Shown here: one piece after another, positions 23,149 through 34,410 of the stretch
How positions within the stretch are numbered: the first letter of the stretch is position 1
Layout of the letters: every line of letters starts with the position of its first letter
Assembly: GCF_029407905.1 (NCBI RefSeq)
Contig: NC_073634.1
Coordinates: forward strand, 25,867,501-25,931,500
DNA length: 64,000 bases
Reading direction: 5' to 3'
From: Bubalus kerabau
Taxonomy: Eukaryota; Chordata; Mammalia; Artiodactyla; Bovidae
The notes under the pieces: generated by a model
The model's input: the letters and a program-made list of their open reading frames with translations, nothing else
Databases searched by the model: none
Told to the model about the DNA's origin: nothing
Made by a program: the position numbers and the translations under genes

Positions 23149-23204
23149 CACAACATTGTTAATCAGCTATGCTCTAATACAAAATAAAAAGTTTAATAAA
23201 CTCG
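23149..23204 (+). mobile_element. L1 3' end, right part of a split copy
   Basis: It continues the L1 at 20622-20782 ('cacaacattgttaatcagct', 'ctctaatacaaaataaaaag') and ends in an A-rich tail. Confidence 0.83.
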
Positions 23205-23911
23205 AAAAAAATTCAAAATTAATAAACTATAGTATAGTCTAAACATAAATTTTATGTGCACTTAAAAATGAAAAAGTTAGTGTGAGTTGCTTGATTACAA
23301 TATTTGCTTTAATGTGGTGGTCTGGAACCAAACCCGTGATATCTCAAAGATGTGCCTGTACAGTATTATGGACAGATTTGAGATCAAATATAGTTAAATT
23401 CTCCAGAAGAACAAGTAATCCATAAGCACACAGTAATTACAACATTAGTTAGTTACTCTGACTTAAATGCTTCTTCAGGTCTGCCAGTTGTATACATAGA
23501 ACATCTTACAGAATAATCTGAAGATCTTGTTTATGCTTATCTTAGCACACATAGTTAGTACCAAGAGGACAAAAACATGGTTAAAGGAATTTTGGAGTCC
23601 TCCCTGAGTTTGTCTGGCATTGCAGTAATCTAAGTAATCACTTTCTGGATAAAAATTTAATGTGGTTTCTTCTAGTTTTAAAACCTCAAATTTGTTCCTT
23701 ATCTTAACTCCATTCATTTCATCTGGTTGTTCATTATGAATTGGCTTCTGATTGAAAAGAAAGACTTGGAAAATATTAAGAACTGATTTTCTCCAATAAT
23801 CTGTGTTCTGTCTTTAATTTTTAGGAAATAAAAGTTTGAAAATTATTTCACATTTAATTTATATTATTTGATAAAATGAATCAGAAAACTATTTTGACTT
23901 TGTTTTTCAGA
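23205..23911. other. Unassigned AT-rich sequence
   Basis: No gene or repeat family recognised. Confidence 0.5.
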
Positions 23912-25890
23912 TGATAAATCATATCCAACTCTTTGCGACCCATAAACTGCAGCATGCCAGGCTTCCCTGTCTTTCACTATCTCCCAGAGTTGGTTCAAAC
24001 TCATGTCCATTGAGTCAGTGATGTCATCCAACCATGTCATCCTCTGTCACCCCATTCTCCTCTTTCTCTCACTCTTTCCCAGCATTAGGGTCTTTTCCAG
24101 TGAGTCACTTTTTTGCATCAGGTGGCCAGAGTACTGGAGCTTCAGCCTCAGCATCTGTCCTGCCAGTGAATATTCAGGGTTGATTTCCTTTAAGATTGAC
24201 TGATTTGATCTTTCTGTCCAAGAAACTGTCAAGAGTCTTCTATAGCAGGACAGTTCGAAAGCATCAGTTCTTTGACACTCTACCATTTTTATGGTCCAAC
24301 TCTCACATTCATATGTGACTGGTGGTAAAACCAAAGCTTGGACTGCATTGAACTTTGGTGCACAAAGTGATGACTCTGCTTTCCCATGCACTGTCCTGGT
24401 GTGTCATAGCTTTTCTGCTAAGGTGAAAGTGTCTTTTAATTTTATGGCCGCAATCACTGCCCACAGTGATTTTGGAGCCCAAGAAAATGAAATCTGACAC
24501 TGTTTCCAATTTTTCCCCATCTATTTGCCATGAAGTGATGGGACCAGATACCATAATCTTGATTTTTGAATGTTGAGCTTTAAGCCAGCTTTTCCACACT
24601 CCTCTTTCACCTTCATCAAGAGACTTTTTAGTTCCTCTTCACTTTCTTCCATTAAAGTGGTATCATTTGCATATCTGAGATTGTTGATATTTCTCCTGGC
24701 AATCTTGATTCCCCTCAGGAGTCATTTAGCCCAGCATTGCATGTGATGTACTCTGCATATAAGTTAAATAAACAGGGTGACAATATACAGTCTTGACGTA
24801 CTCCTTTCCCAGTTTTGAACCAGTCTGTTGTTCCATGTCAAATTCTAACTGTTGCTTCTTGTCCTGCATACAGGTTTCTCAGGAAGCACTTAAGATGGTC
24901 TGGTATTCCCATCTGTTTAAGAATATTCCACAGTTTGTTGTGATCAACACAGTCAAAGGCTTTAGCATAGTCAATGAAGCAGAAGTAGATGTTTTTAAGG
25001 AATTTCCTTGTTTTTTCTGTGATCCTATGGATGTTGGCAATTTGATCCCTGGTTCCTCTGCCTTTTCTAAATTCAGCTTGTACATCTGGAAGTTCTCAAT
25101 TCATGGACTGCTGAAGCCTAGTTTTTTGAAGGATTTTAGCATAATCATGCTAGCATGTAAAATGAGTGTAATTGTATGGTAATTTGAACAGTCTTTGGCA
25201 TTGCCTTTCTTTGGCATTGGAATAAAAGCTTACCTTTTTCAGTCCTGTGGCCTCTGCTGAGTTTTCCAAATGTGCTGGCATATTGAGTGCAGAACAATCA
25301 CACCATCATCTTTTAGGATTTGAAATAGCTCAGCTGGAATTCCATCACTTCCACTAACTTTGTAGCAATGCTTCCTAAGGCCTGCTTGACTTCATACTCC
25401 AGAATGTTTGGCTGTAGGTGAGTGACCACACCATCATGGTTATCTGGGTCATTAAGAGCTTTTTTGTACAGTTCTTTTGTGTATTCTTGCCACTTCTTCT
25501 TAATCTCTTCTGCTTCTGTTAGGTTCTTGGTGTTTTTGTCCTTTATTGTGGCTGTCTTTGCATGAGATATTCCCTTGGTATCTCCAGTTTTCTTGATGAG
25601 ATGTCTGGTCTTTCCCTTTCTATTGTTTTCCTCCATCTCTTTGCATTGGTCACTTAAGACTTTCTTTTCTCTCCTTGCTGTTCTCTGGAACTCTGCATTC
25701 ATATGGGTATATCTTTCCTTTTCTCCTTTGCCTTTTGTCTCTCTTCTTTTCTCCGCTGTTTGTAAGGCCTCCTCAGACACCCACTTTCCCTTCTTGCATT
25801 TCTTTGTCTTGAGTATGGTTTTGGTCACCACCTCCTGTGCAATGTTACGAACCTCTGTTCATAGTTCTTCAGGCACTCTGTCTACCAGTA
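23912..25890 (-). mobile_element. BovB LINE, about 2 kb, old copy
   Basis: A reversed, 5'-truncated BovB. Readable pieces are the linker (25313-25831, 172 codons, EEALQTAEKRRETKGKGEKE) and C-terminal pieces at 24309-24599 and 24047-24391. The catalytic YADD has become YAND (24662-24673). Many substitutions and small indels make it one of the older copies here. No clear target-site duplication. Confidence 0.9.
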
Positions 25891-26794
25891 TAGCCTTCAG
25901 GGATATTTTAAAGTTTTAACAATGAAATTTAGCCTCAACAATGATATCTTGAATGAATGATACTTGACCTAATTTTTCTACTACATAACATTATATATTT
26001 TAAACATTTTTAAAAGCACAACCCACTTCATCATTTTGTTTTCACCTTTTAAAAAATAATATGATTACCTTAAATAACTCTTCACTTTCTTTTGGTATGG
26101 CCTGCTTCACACATATCTTTCTTTTTTATCCTCATTTGTAAAATAATCATTATTAATGCCATTAGTATTTTTAATTCATTTTATGTTTAAAAACTCCCAT
26201 AGATTCTCATAGGATCAACAACTATTAGATTCTTTGAACAGAAGTGAATGAATACATCAAAATGCATTTATGTAATATTTTATAAATTGCTGAGAGTATC
26301 TTCTGAGTGGCACCATCCCTAATGAGTGTCTAAATGACAGAGATGAGTCATTGCAGCTGATTCTTTGGGAATGCTTTTTCTACATCTTCAGCTGTTTAGA
26401 ACAAAGTTCTATGCAGGTTTCTTATATCTTATTTGAACAATATGAAGGTAAGTAGAAGTAGTATTTAATGATTCTTAACTTCTACATTTTAATATTGAGA
26501 AACCTCTATCTAATCTAATCTGTAGTATCAAAAACAACTCAAACACTTTATGTGTTAAATTTGAATATGTAAATTAAACTGATCAAAAAAGTAACCCCTG
26601 TTAATAGACTAAACCCCAGAAAAAAAATATCAGAAGTAGTTCATGGTTGATTTCTCAAGTTAATTTTTTTTCCTGGTTTGGTATTTAATTTTTCACAAAG
26701 ATCTCTCATATATATGTTATTGCTGGACACTCAGTTTGTTATTGTGCTGATATTCACTCTATTGTGAAGACCAAATGTCACAATTTTGCAATAT
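25891..26794. other. Unassigned AT-rich sequence
   Basis: No gene or repeat family recognised. Confidence 0.5.
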
Positions 26795-26807
26795 ATGAAT
26801 ACATTCT
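26795..26807. repeat. Target-site duplication of full-length BovB, left copy
   Basis: 'atgaatacattct' here and at 30101-30113 is a perfect 13-bp repeat that bounds the BovB on both sides. Confidence 0.93.
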
Positions 26808-29800
26808 CAGTCAGTTCAGTCATTCAGTTGTGTCCGACTCTGCAACCCCATGGACTGCAGCACACCATGCTTCTTTGTCCATCACCAACTCCCGGAGCTT
26901 GCTCAAACTCATGTTCATTGAGTTGGTGATGCCATCCAACCATCTCATCCTCAGTCGCCCCTTCTACTCCTGCCTTCAATCTTTCCCAGCATCAGGTTCT
27001 TTTGCAGTGAGTCAGTTCTTCACATCAGGTGGCCAAAGCATTGGAGTTTCAGCTTCAGCATCAGTACTTCGGATGAATATTCAGGACTGATTTCCTTGAA
27101 GATGGACTGGTTGGATCTCCTTGCAGTCCAAGGGACTCTCAAGAGTCTTCTCCAACACCACAGTTCAAAAGCATCAATTCTTTGGCACTCAGCTTTCTTT
27201 ATAGTCCAACTCTCACATCCACACATGACTACTGGAAAAACATAGCCTTGACTAGACAGATGTTTGTTGGCAAAGCAATGTCTCTGCTTTTTAATATGCT
27301 GTCCAGGTTGATCATAGTTTTTCTTCCAAGGAGCAAGTGTCTTTTAATTTCATGTCTGCAGTTACCATCTGCAGTGATTTTGGAGCCAAAGAAAATAAAG
27401 TCTCTCACTGTCTCCATTGTTTCCCCATCTATGTGCCATGAAGTGATGGGACCAGATGCCATGAACTTAGTTTTTTGAATGTTGAGTTTTAAGCCAGTTT
27501 TTTCACTCTCCTTTTTAACTGTAATCAGAAAGCTCTTTAGGTCTTCTTCACTTTCTGCCACGAGGGTGGTATCATCTGCATATATGAAGTTATTGATATT
27601 TCTCTTGGCAATCTTGATTCCAGCTTGTGCTTCTTCCAGCCCTGCGTTTCTCATGATGTACTCTGCATATAAGTTAAATAAGAAGAGTGACAATATACAG
27701 CCTTGACGTACTCCTTTCCCAATTTGGAACCAGTCCATTGTTCCATGTCCAGTTCTAACTATTGATTCTTGACCTGCATACAGATTTCTCAGGAGGCAGG
27801 TCAGGTGGTCTGATACTACTCCCTTCTCTTTAAGAATTATCAATTGTACATTAAATTTTTGTCTCTTAAAAAAAAAAAAGAATTATCCACATTTTGTTAT
27901 GATCCATGCAGGCAAAGGCTTTGTCAATAGTCAGTAAAGCAGAAGTAGATGTTTTTCTGGAACTCTCTTGCTTTTTTAATGATCCAATGGATGTTGGCAA
28001 TTTGATCTCTGGTCCCTCTGCCTTTTCTTAATCTAGCTTGAACATCTGGAAGTTCTCGATTCACATACTGTTGAGACTGGCTTGGACAATTTTTAGCATT
28101 ACTTTGCTAGTGTGTGAGATGAGTGCAATGGTGTGGTAGTTTGAACATTCTTTGGCATTGCCTTTCTTTGGGACTGGAATGAAAACTGACCTTTTCCAGT
28201 CCTGTAATCACTTCTGAGTTTTCCATATTTGCTGGCATATTGAGTGCAGCATTTTCACAGCATCATCTTTCAGGATTTGAAATAGCTCAACTGGAATTCT
28301 GTCACCTCCACTAGCTTTGTTTGTAGTGATGGTTCCTAAGGCCTCCTTGACTTTGCATTCAACAATGTCTGGCTCTAGGTGAGTGATCACACCATTGTGG
28401 TTATCTGGGTCATGAAGATCTTTTTTGTATAGTTCTTCTGTGTATTCTTGCCACCTCTTCTTAATATTTTCTGCTTCTGTTAGGTCCATACCATTTCTGT
28501 CCTTTATTGTGCCCATCTTTGCATGAAATGTTCCCTTGGTATCTCTAATTTTCTTAAAGAGATCTCTAGTCTTTTCCATTATATTGTTTTTTCTCTATTT
28601 CTTTGCACTGATCACTGAGGCAAGCTTTCTTATCTCTCCTTGCTATTCTTTAGAACATTTCATTCAGATAGGTAGATTTTTCCTTTTCTCCTTTGCCTTT
28701 AGTGTCTCTCCTTTTCTCAGCTATTTGTCAGGTGTCCTCAGACAACCATTTTTCTTTTTGCATTTCTTTTTTTTGGGGATTGTCTTGATCCCTGCTTCCT
28801 GTACAATGTCATGAACCTCCATCCATAGTTCTTCAGACATTCTGTCTATCAGATCTAATCCCTTGAATCTATTTTTCACTTCGGGTGTATAATTATAAAG
28901 GATTTGATTTAGGTTACATGTGAATGGTGTAGGAGTTTTCCCTACGTTCTTCAATTTAAGTCTGAATTTGGCAATAAGGAGTTCATGATCTGAGCCAGTC
29001 AGCTCCTGGTCTTGTTTTGCTGACTGTTTAGGGCTTCTCCATGTTTGGCTACAAAGAAAATAATCAATCTGATTTTGGTATTGACCCTCTGGTGATGTCC
29101 ATGTGTAGAGTCTTCTCTTGTGTTGTTGGAAGAGGGTGTTTGCTATGACCAGTGCATTCTCTTGGCAAAACTCTATTAGCCTTTGCCCTGCTTTGTTTTG
29201 TACTCCAAGGCCAAATTTGCCTGTTACTCCAGGTAGCTCTTGACATCCTACTTTTTCAATCCAGTCCCCTATAATGAAAAGGACATCTTTTATGGGTGTT
29301 AGTTCTAGAAGGTCTTGTAGGTATTCATAGAACCGTTCAACTTCAGCTTCTTCAGCATTAGTGATTGGGGCACAGACTTGGATCACTGTGATATTGAATG
29401 GTTTACCTTGGAAACGAACAGAGATCATTTTGTCGTTTTTGATATTGCACCCAAGTTCTGCATTTTGGACTCTTGTTGACTGTGAGGGCTACTCTATTTT
29501 TTCTAAGGATTCTTGCCCGCAGTAGTTGATCTAATGGACATCTGAATTAAATTCACCCATGCCAGTCCATTTTAGTTCACTGATTGCAAAAAGGCCGATG
29601 TTCACTCTTGCCATCTCCTGTTTGACCACTTCAAATTTACCTTGATTCATGGACCTAACATTCCAGGTTCCTATGCAATATCGTTCTTTAAGCTTCGGAT
29701 TTTACTTCCCTCACCAGTCACACCCTCAACTGGGCATTGTTTTTGCTTCATCTACGTCTCTTCATTCTTTCTGGAGTTATTTCTCCACTCTTATCCAGTA

Positions 29801-30100
29801 GCATATTGGGCGCTTACTGTCCTGGGGAGTTCATTTTTCAGTGTCATATCTTTTTGCCTTTTCATACTGTTCATGGGGTTCTCAAGGTGAGAATACTGAG
29901 GTAGTTTGCCATTCCCTTCTCCAGTGGACCATGTTTTGCCAGAACTCTTACCATGAGCTGTCTGTTCTGGGTGGCCCTACACAGTCTGGCTCATAGTTTC
30001 ATTGAGCTAGACAAGGGTGTGGTCTGTGTGATCACTTTGATTAGTTTTCTGTGGATGTGGTTTTCATTCTGTCTGCCCTCTGACAGATAAGGATAAGGGA
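26808..30100 (-). mobile_element. Near full-length BovB LINE (3.29 kb)
   Basis: It is close to the 3.2 kb usually quoted for full-length BovB. The minus strand begins at 30100 with an untranslated region, enters an endonuclease domain (28721-29428: VLFIIGDW, VTGKFGLGVQN, TGSDHELLIAKF), then the linker (28208-28579) and reverse transcriptase with an intact YADD in the 204-codon frame 27229-27843. It ends in GAACT/GACT units at 26808. The domains lie in separate frames with stops, so the ORF is dead. The GDWN box reads GDWI and the YAPT box reads CAPI, damaging the endonuclease. A tiny poly(A) insertion lies at 27842-27887. Confidence 0.93.
27842..27887 (+). mobile_element. Micro-retroposon with poly(A) and 10-bp duplication
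   Basis: Between 'aagaattatc' at 27832-27841 and the same 10 bases at 27878-27887 lie about 24 non-BovB bases and a run of 12 A. Other BovB copies have the site once and nothing inserted. The duplication starts at a TCTT/AAAG-like bottom-strand site, similar to an L1 nick site. The source RNA is unknown. Confidence 0.8.
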
Positions 30101-30113
30101 ATGAATACATTCT
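30101..30113. repeat. Target-site duplication of full-length BovB, right copy
   Basis: Perfect partner of 26795-26807. It confirms that the element's 5' end is at 30100. Confidence 0.93.
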
Positions 30114-31389
30114 ACAACTGATAATTTAAGAAATGATCCATTAATAATGCATTTTGTTAATATAATGCAGGTATACTAAGCTCTGACTATACTTCCAGAT
30201 CTATATTAGGTATCATATGATATATAAATGGTATGGCCTTTGTCTGAAGCAGCTGTTCTCTATGAAAAGAGAAAAGGTATTAATCTAGAATACAACATAG
30301 GCAATGTCAGTAATTGAATGTGGAATATAACATAGGGTCTGGGAGATGGTGAAGGACAGGGGAGCCTGGAATGCTACAATGCGTGGGGTCACAAAGAATC
30401 AAGCACAACTGAGCAACTGAACCACAGTGTCAATAATAATAGCTATAAGGCAGCCCAGTGTTTAGGTACAGAGCAGGTAAGAACTATGTTATATCTGACT
30501 TGGTGAGGCGAGCAGCAGAACTTGAATTGCGTGTGCAAGAAGAGATATGCTTTGTATAGATAGAAGGTGAGGGTGGAGAACATTTTAGGCTGGAAATTAG
30601 TATGAATGAGAGCAGAGTGATAAGAATGTGGGTGACAGAGCTGTTTGCATTAGTTCCCTTGAAGCAGAATATATAAGTACGTGTGTATATATATATGTGT
30701 ATGGAAAAAGGTAGGAGTATAGTGGAATATTGGAAAGAGTCCATGGATGTTTTTGGAAACTAGGAGGGCAGTTGGATCTTGAATTTCAGTCTGAACCTTA
30801 TTCTATAGATAGTTCTAAGCCTCTAAAGACTTCTGAGCTAAACAGCTGCTTTATATAAAGTAGTTTTTTTTTGTAATATTAATCTGACAATGTTTTGCAG
30901 ATTGCTTTAGAAAAGGAAGAAAAGAAAGCTCAGTGAGGAAAGTATTCAATAATTCAGGCACAATAATAGATTCAGACCAAAAATAGCATGGTGGAATGGA
31001 AAAGATGAAAGTTCTAAATGGTGATTTTAGATTTTTCAGTTCAAGGCAAGCAGAGAGCTGTCTTGTAAAATTTGTCTGCTCTTTTTAAAGGTAAATTTTC
31101 CACCTTCTTTCTACCAATATGCCTGTTTATATTCTGACCTGATATTCTGATAGTGAATGTATTTTGGGATTGTTCTTTGTGTCTTTCATTCTTATTACAA
31201 AGAACTAGTCCAGTGATGATGCCTGTAAATCTCTTAGCCAATCTAAGGACAAAGAAACTAGCTTGGCTGAAGAAAAATAGACCTGTCTATCTGAATGTTG
31301 TGAAATACTCTATTTTAAGTGATTTTCAAACCTATTGGGCCACACATATTATAATCTACCTCTGAGTTTATGAGATTCAAGAACTCTAA
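30114..31389. other. Mostly unassigned, with a BovB end scrap
   Basis: A short BovB/BovA 3'-terminal fragment in plus orientation lies at 30338-30420 ('gggagatggtgaaggacagg', 'gtcacaaagaatcaagcac'). A TA/TG-rich patch lies at 30676-30703. Nothing else recognised. Confidence 0.6.
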
Positions 31390-32030
31390 AGTGTTCCATC
31401 TCAAATTTACCCTATTTTATGAGTAACTATGGACAAGTCTATGGTTTTTCCTGTGGTCATGTATGGATATGAGAGTTGGACTGTGAAAAAGGCTGAGCAC
31501 TGAAAAACTGATGCTTTTGAACTGTGGTGTTGAAGAAGACTCTTGAGAGTCCCTTGGACTGCAAGGAGATGCGACCAGTCCATTTTGAAGGAGATTAGCC
31601 CTGGGATTTCTTTGGAAGGAATGATGCTAAAGCTGAAACTCCAGAACTTTGGCCACCTCATGCGAAGAGTTGACTCATTGGAAAAGACTCTGATGCTGGG
31701 AGGGATTGGGGGCAGGAGGAGAAGGGGACGACAGAGGATGAGATGGCTGGATGGCATCACTGACTCGATGGACGTGAGTCTCAGTGAACTCTGGGAGTTG
31801 GTGATGGACAGGGAGGCCTGGTGTGCTGCAATTCATGGGGTCGCAAAGAGTCGGACACGACTGAGTGACTGAACTGAACTGAACTGATGGACAAGTCATT
31901 TAACCTCTGATTTTTCTCATTTCTAAAATGACATGAGCAAAATATCCTAAGAAAACTGAATGTGATAGCATATATAGAGTACTTCACACAGAGCCGTATT
32001 AAGTTCTCAATAATTATTAGCAGTTATTAC
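31390..32030 (+). mobile_element. MIR SINE split by BovB
   Basis: The MIR core resumes after the BovB as 'acaagtcatttaacctctga' and continues with 'agtacttcacacagagccgt'. The left part before 31440 ('gagtaactatggacaagtc') is the matching upstream core. The BovB therefore inserted within the old MIR. Confidence 0.7.
31440..31886 (+). mobile_element. BovB 3' end with 11-bp target-site duplication
   Basis: A 447-bp truncated BovB, bounded by 'atggacaagtc' at 31429-31439 and 31887-31897. The C-terminal ORF part is open at 31543-31872 and ends SRTRLSD. High similarity to the copies at 1.5 and 20.8 kb suggests a young insertion. It interrupts a MIR. Confidence 0.95.
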
Positions 32031-32074
32031 CTTTCAGAAAAGCATTTCTTTTTTTAATGTGAAACCAACTATCA

Positions 32075-32785
32075 TAGTTTCCCTTGTTTGTGGTTTTGCT
32101 TCCAAGGCCTCAGTTACCTCTGATAACTGCAGTCTGAAAATACTAAATGGAAAATTCCAGAAACAAACCATTCACAAGTTTTAAATTTCCCACAGTTCTG
32201 AGCAGAGTGATGGATTCTTTCATTGTCTGGCTCCAACCTGCTTGGGACATGAATCATCCATTTGTCCATATCTCTGTCCATTAGCTACTTAGAAGCCACC
32301 ATCTGGTTATTAGAACAAGTGTTATGACAGTAAAGTTCAAGTCACCCTTATTTTATTAAATAATGGCCCCGGAGCACGAGAGTTGTGATCCTGGCAGTTC
32401 ACACTGTGGTTCCAGCCTAAAATATCCTCCATCTCACTGTTCATCTACATAAAGCTTATTTCTTCTTACACATGCAATTCAGGTCCCGCTGCTTGCCTCA
32501 CAATAAAATATTTTGTGCATGAGAGAGACCATATTCAAAAAGTAATAGTACTTTTTATTACTGTTGTTACAGTATTTAGTTATAATTTTTTATTAATATC
32601 TTGTTATTTATTGTTGTCAGTCTCTTACAGTGTATAATTTATAAGTTAAAAATTATTGTAGGTCTGTATGTATAGGAAAAAACATAGTCTACACAGGGTT
32701 CAGTACTCTCCACTGTTTCAGAAATCCACTGGAGGTCTTGAGATATATCCTCAGCAGATAAGAAACTAGTGTACAATTCATGATA
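32075..32785 (+). mobile_element. Tigger-like (pogo) DNA transposon fossil
   Basis: Blocks in order are 'ctgcagtctgaaaatactaa', 'atggaaaattccagaaacaa', 'cccacagttctgagcagagt' and 'cccttattttattaaataat', then a remnant of the transposase start at about 32362 (reads MAPEHESCD). The 3' part 'ggttcagtactctccactgt' and 'ccactggaggtcttgagata' follows with most of the transposase deleted. This layout is that of a Tigger element with an internal deletion. It is long dead. Confidence 0.72.
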
Positions 32786-33507
32786 AGTGTGTAATTTCTG
32801 ATGACCACATTGAGTTTCAGTGTCTAAATTACTTTTAAACCATTATTTCAGTTATTTCAGTAGCAATGACTTGTCAATATCACTTTATTTTGATGTAATC
32901 TTGATATAGTATGTGCTAATGATCATTGACTCAAATTAACAATAGGATATGGAGATAATGTTTGGCTCAGTTCATGAAACTTTCATTGAAAACTGTACTG
33001 TGTTAAACATCTGTCGTTGTTTTTGACCTCAAGGAGATTGTAGGCAAGTAAATAGACACATGTGTAAATAATATAATTGCAGTATAGTGTCATATAAATA
33101 TAGGCATAAGGAACAGGATTAGCGCAATTCATTATCTTGGGGAACGAAAATAACTTAGCAAAAGAATGACGTACAATTTAGGCTTTTTAGCTATCAATCT
33201 ATTGAATGTCATAATTAGACTTGTTTTATAGGGTATTATGGGTAGAAGTTGGAGAGAAAGTGCATTTGTAAAGCATGATTATCTAAGAAATGTGATGCAT
33301 TCATAGTGCTCTATTTCCAAAGTGCTAAAGCAAAAATCTATAGTTAGGGCAATAAAAAGAATAAGACTTCAGGTCAAAAGGCAAGATCTAGACTAGCGCT
33401 GTCCATTAGAAATGTCAACCACATATGTAAGTAAGTTTTCTAATAGCTAGATTAAAAATATGGATAAGCAAAATTAATTTTATAACATATTTTATTTAAG
33501 CCAATAT
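32786..33507. other. Unassigned AT-rich sequence
   Basis: No gene or repeat family recognised. Confidence 0.5.
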
Positions 33508-33519
33508 ATCTAAAATATT

Positions 33520-33721
33520 CCCAGGTGGTGCAGTGGTAAAGAATCTGCCTGCCAAAGCAGGAGACATGAGTTCAACCCCTGGGTTGAGAAGGTCCCCTGG
33601 AGAAGGAAATAGCAGCACAATCCAGTATTCTTGCCTGGAAAATTCTATGGATACAGGAGCCTGGCAGGCTACAGTCCATGGGGTTGCAAAGAGCTGAACA
33701 CAATTGAGATCACACAGAGAA
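33520..33721 (+). mobile_element. Bov-tA SINE with 12-bp target-site duplication
   Basis: Complete element with head 'cccaggtggtgcagtggtaa' and end 'gttgcaaagagctgaacaca'. A perfect 'atctaaaatatt' repeat lies at 33508-33519 and 33722-33733. The end is A/G-rich rather than a long poly(A). Confidence 0.93.
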
Positions 33722-33733
33722 ATCTAAAATATT

Positions 33734-34204
33734 GCCATTTCAACTTGGTAATTCATATAAATAATGGGATCTTTTGCCCTTATAACAATACAGAGTCTTA
33801 AAAATCCATATGTATGTAGCACTTACAGCACATTTCAAATTGAACTAGTCATATTTCAAGAACTTAATAGTCGTATGAGGTTAATGACCTGTTTGTTGAA
33901 GAGTACAGGAGAGACTCAGACAATGAAGAGCTTGAACACCCTATTGAAGAATTTAGACTATTGACCTTTATTAATATGTAAAGTCTATTCATCTGATCCG
34001 TGTTAGAATTATATTTTCTCTAGTTATTGAGGATGTTGATGGCTAGCAAAAATATTTGTCCAAGAGACATGAAACTAACTATTTGCTTTCTGCTGTTGAT
34101 CAATCAACACTAGTCAGGAAAGAAGAGAAGACAAAGTCATACTTAAGGACAAAATGGGATTTTTACTCCAGTTCTCTATAGAGGACACAGCGAGCTTGGC
34201 TGAA

Positions 34205-34206
<2 letters not shown>
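33734..34206. other. Unassigned sequence
   Basis: No gene or repeat family recognised. Confidence 0.5.
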
Positions 34207-34244
<38 letters not shown>

Positions 34245-34410
34245 GTTGCTCAGTCGTGTCTGACTCTTTGCAACCCTATGGACTGTAGCCCACCAGACTC
34301 CTCTATCCATGGGATTCTCCAGGCAAGAATATTGGAATAGGTTGCCATTCCCTTCTCCAGGGAATCTTCCCCACTCAGGGATTGAACCTGGGTCTCCTGC
34401 ATTGTTGGGA
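34207..34410 (-). mobile_element. Bov-tA SINE, head-truncated, with (GT)n at its tail
   Basis: A (GT)n microsatellite at about 34209-34241 sits at the tail end. Then come 'gctcagtcgtgtctgactct', 'tgggattctccaggcaagaa' and 'gggattgaacctgggtctcc', after which the tRNA-like head is lost at about 34407. Confidence 0.87.

Noticed and set aside
32362..32400. Functional transposase start in the Tigger-like element
   Set aside because: Only the first few codons resemble the transposase start. The remainder of the ORF is deleted and broken.
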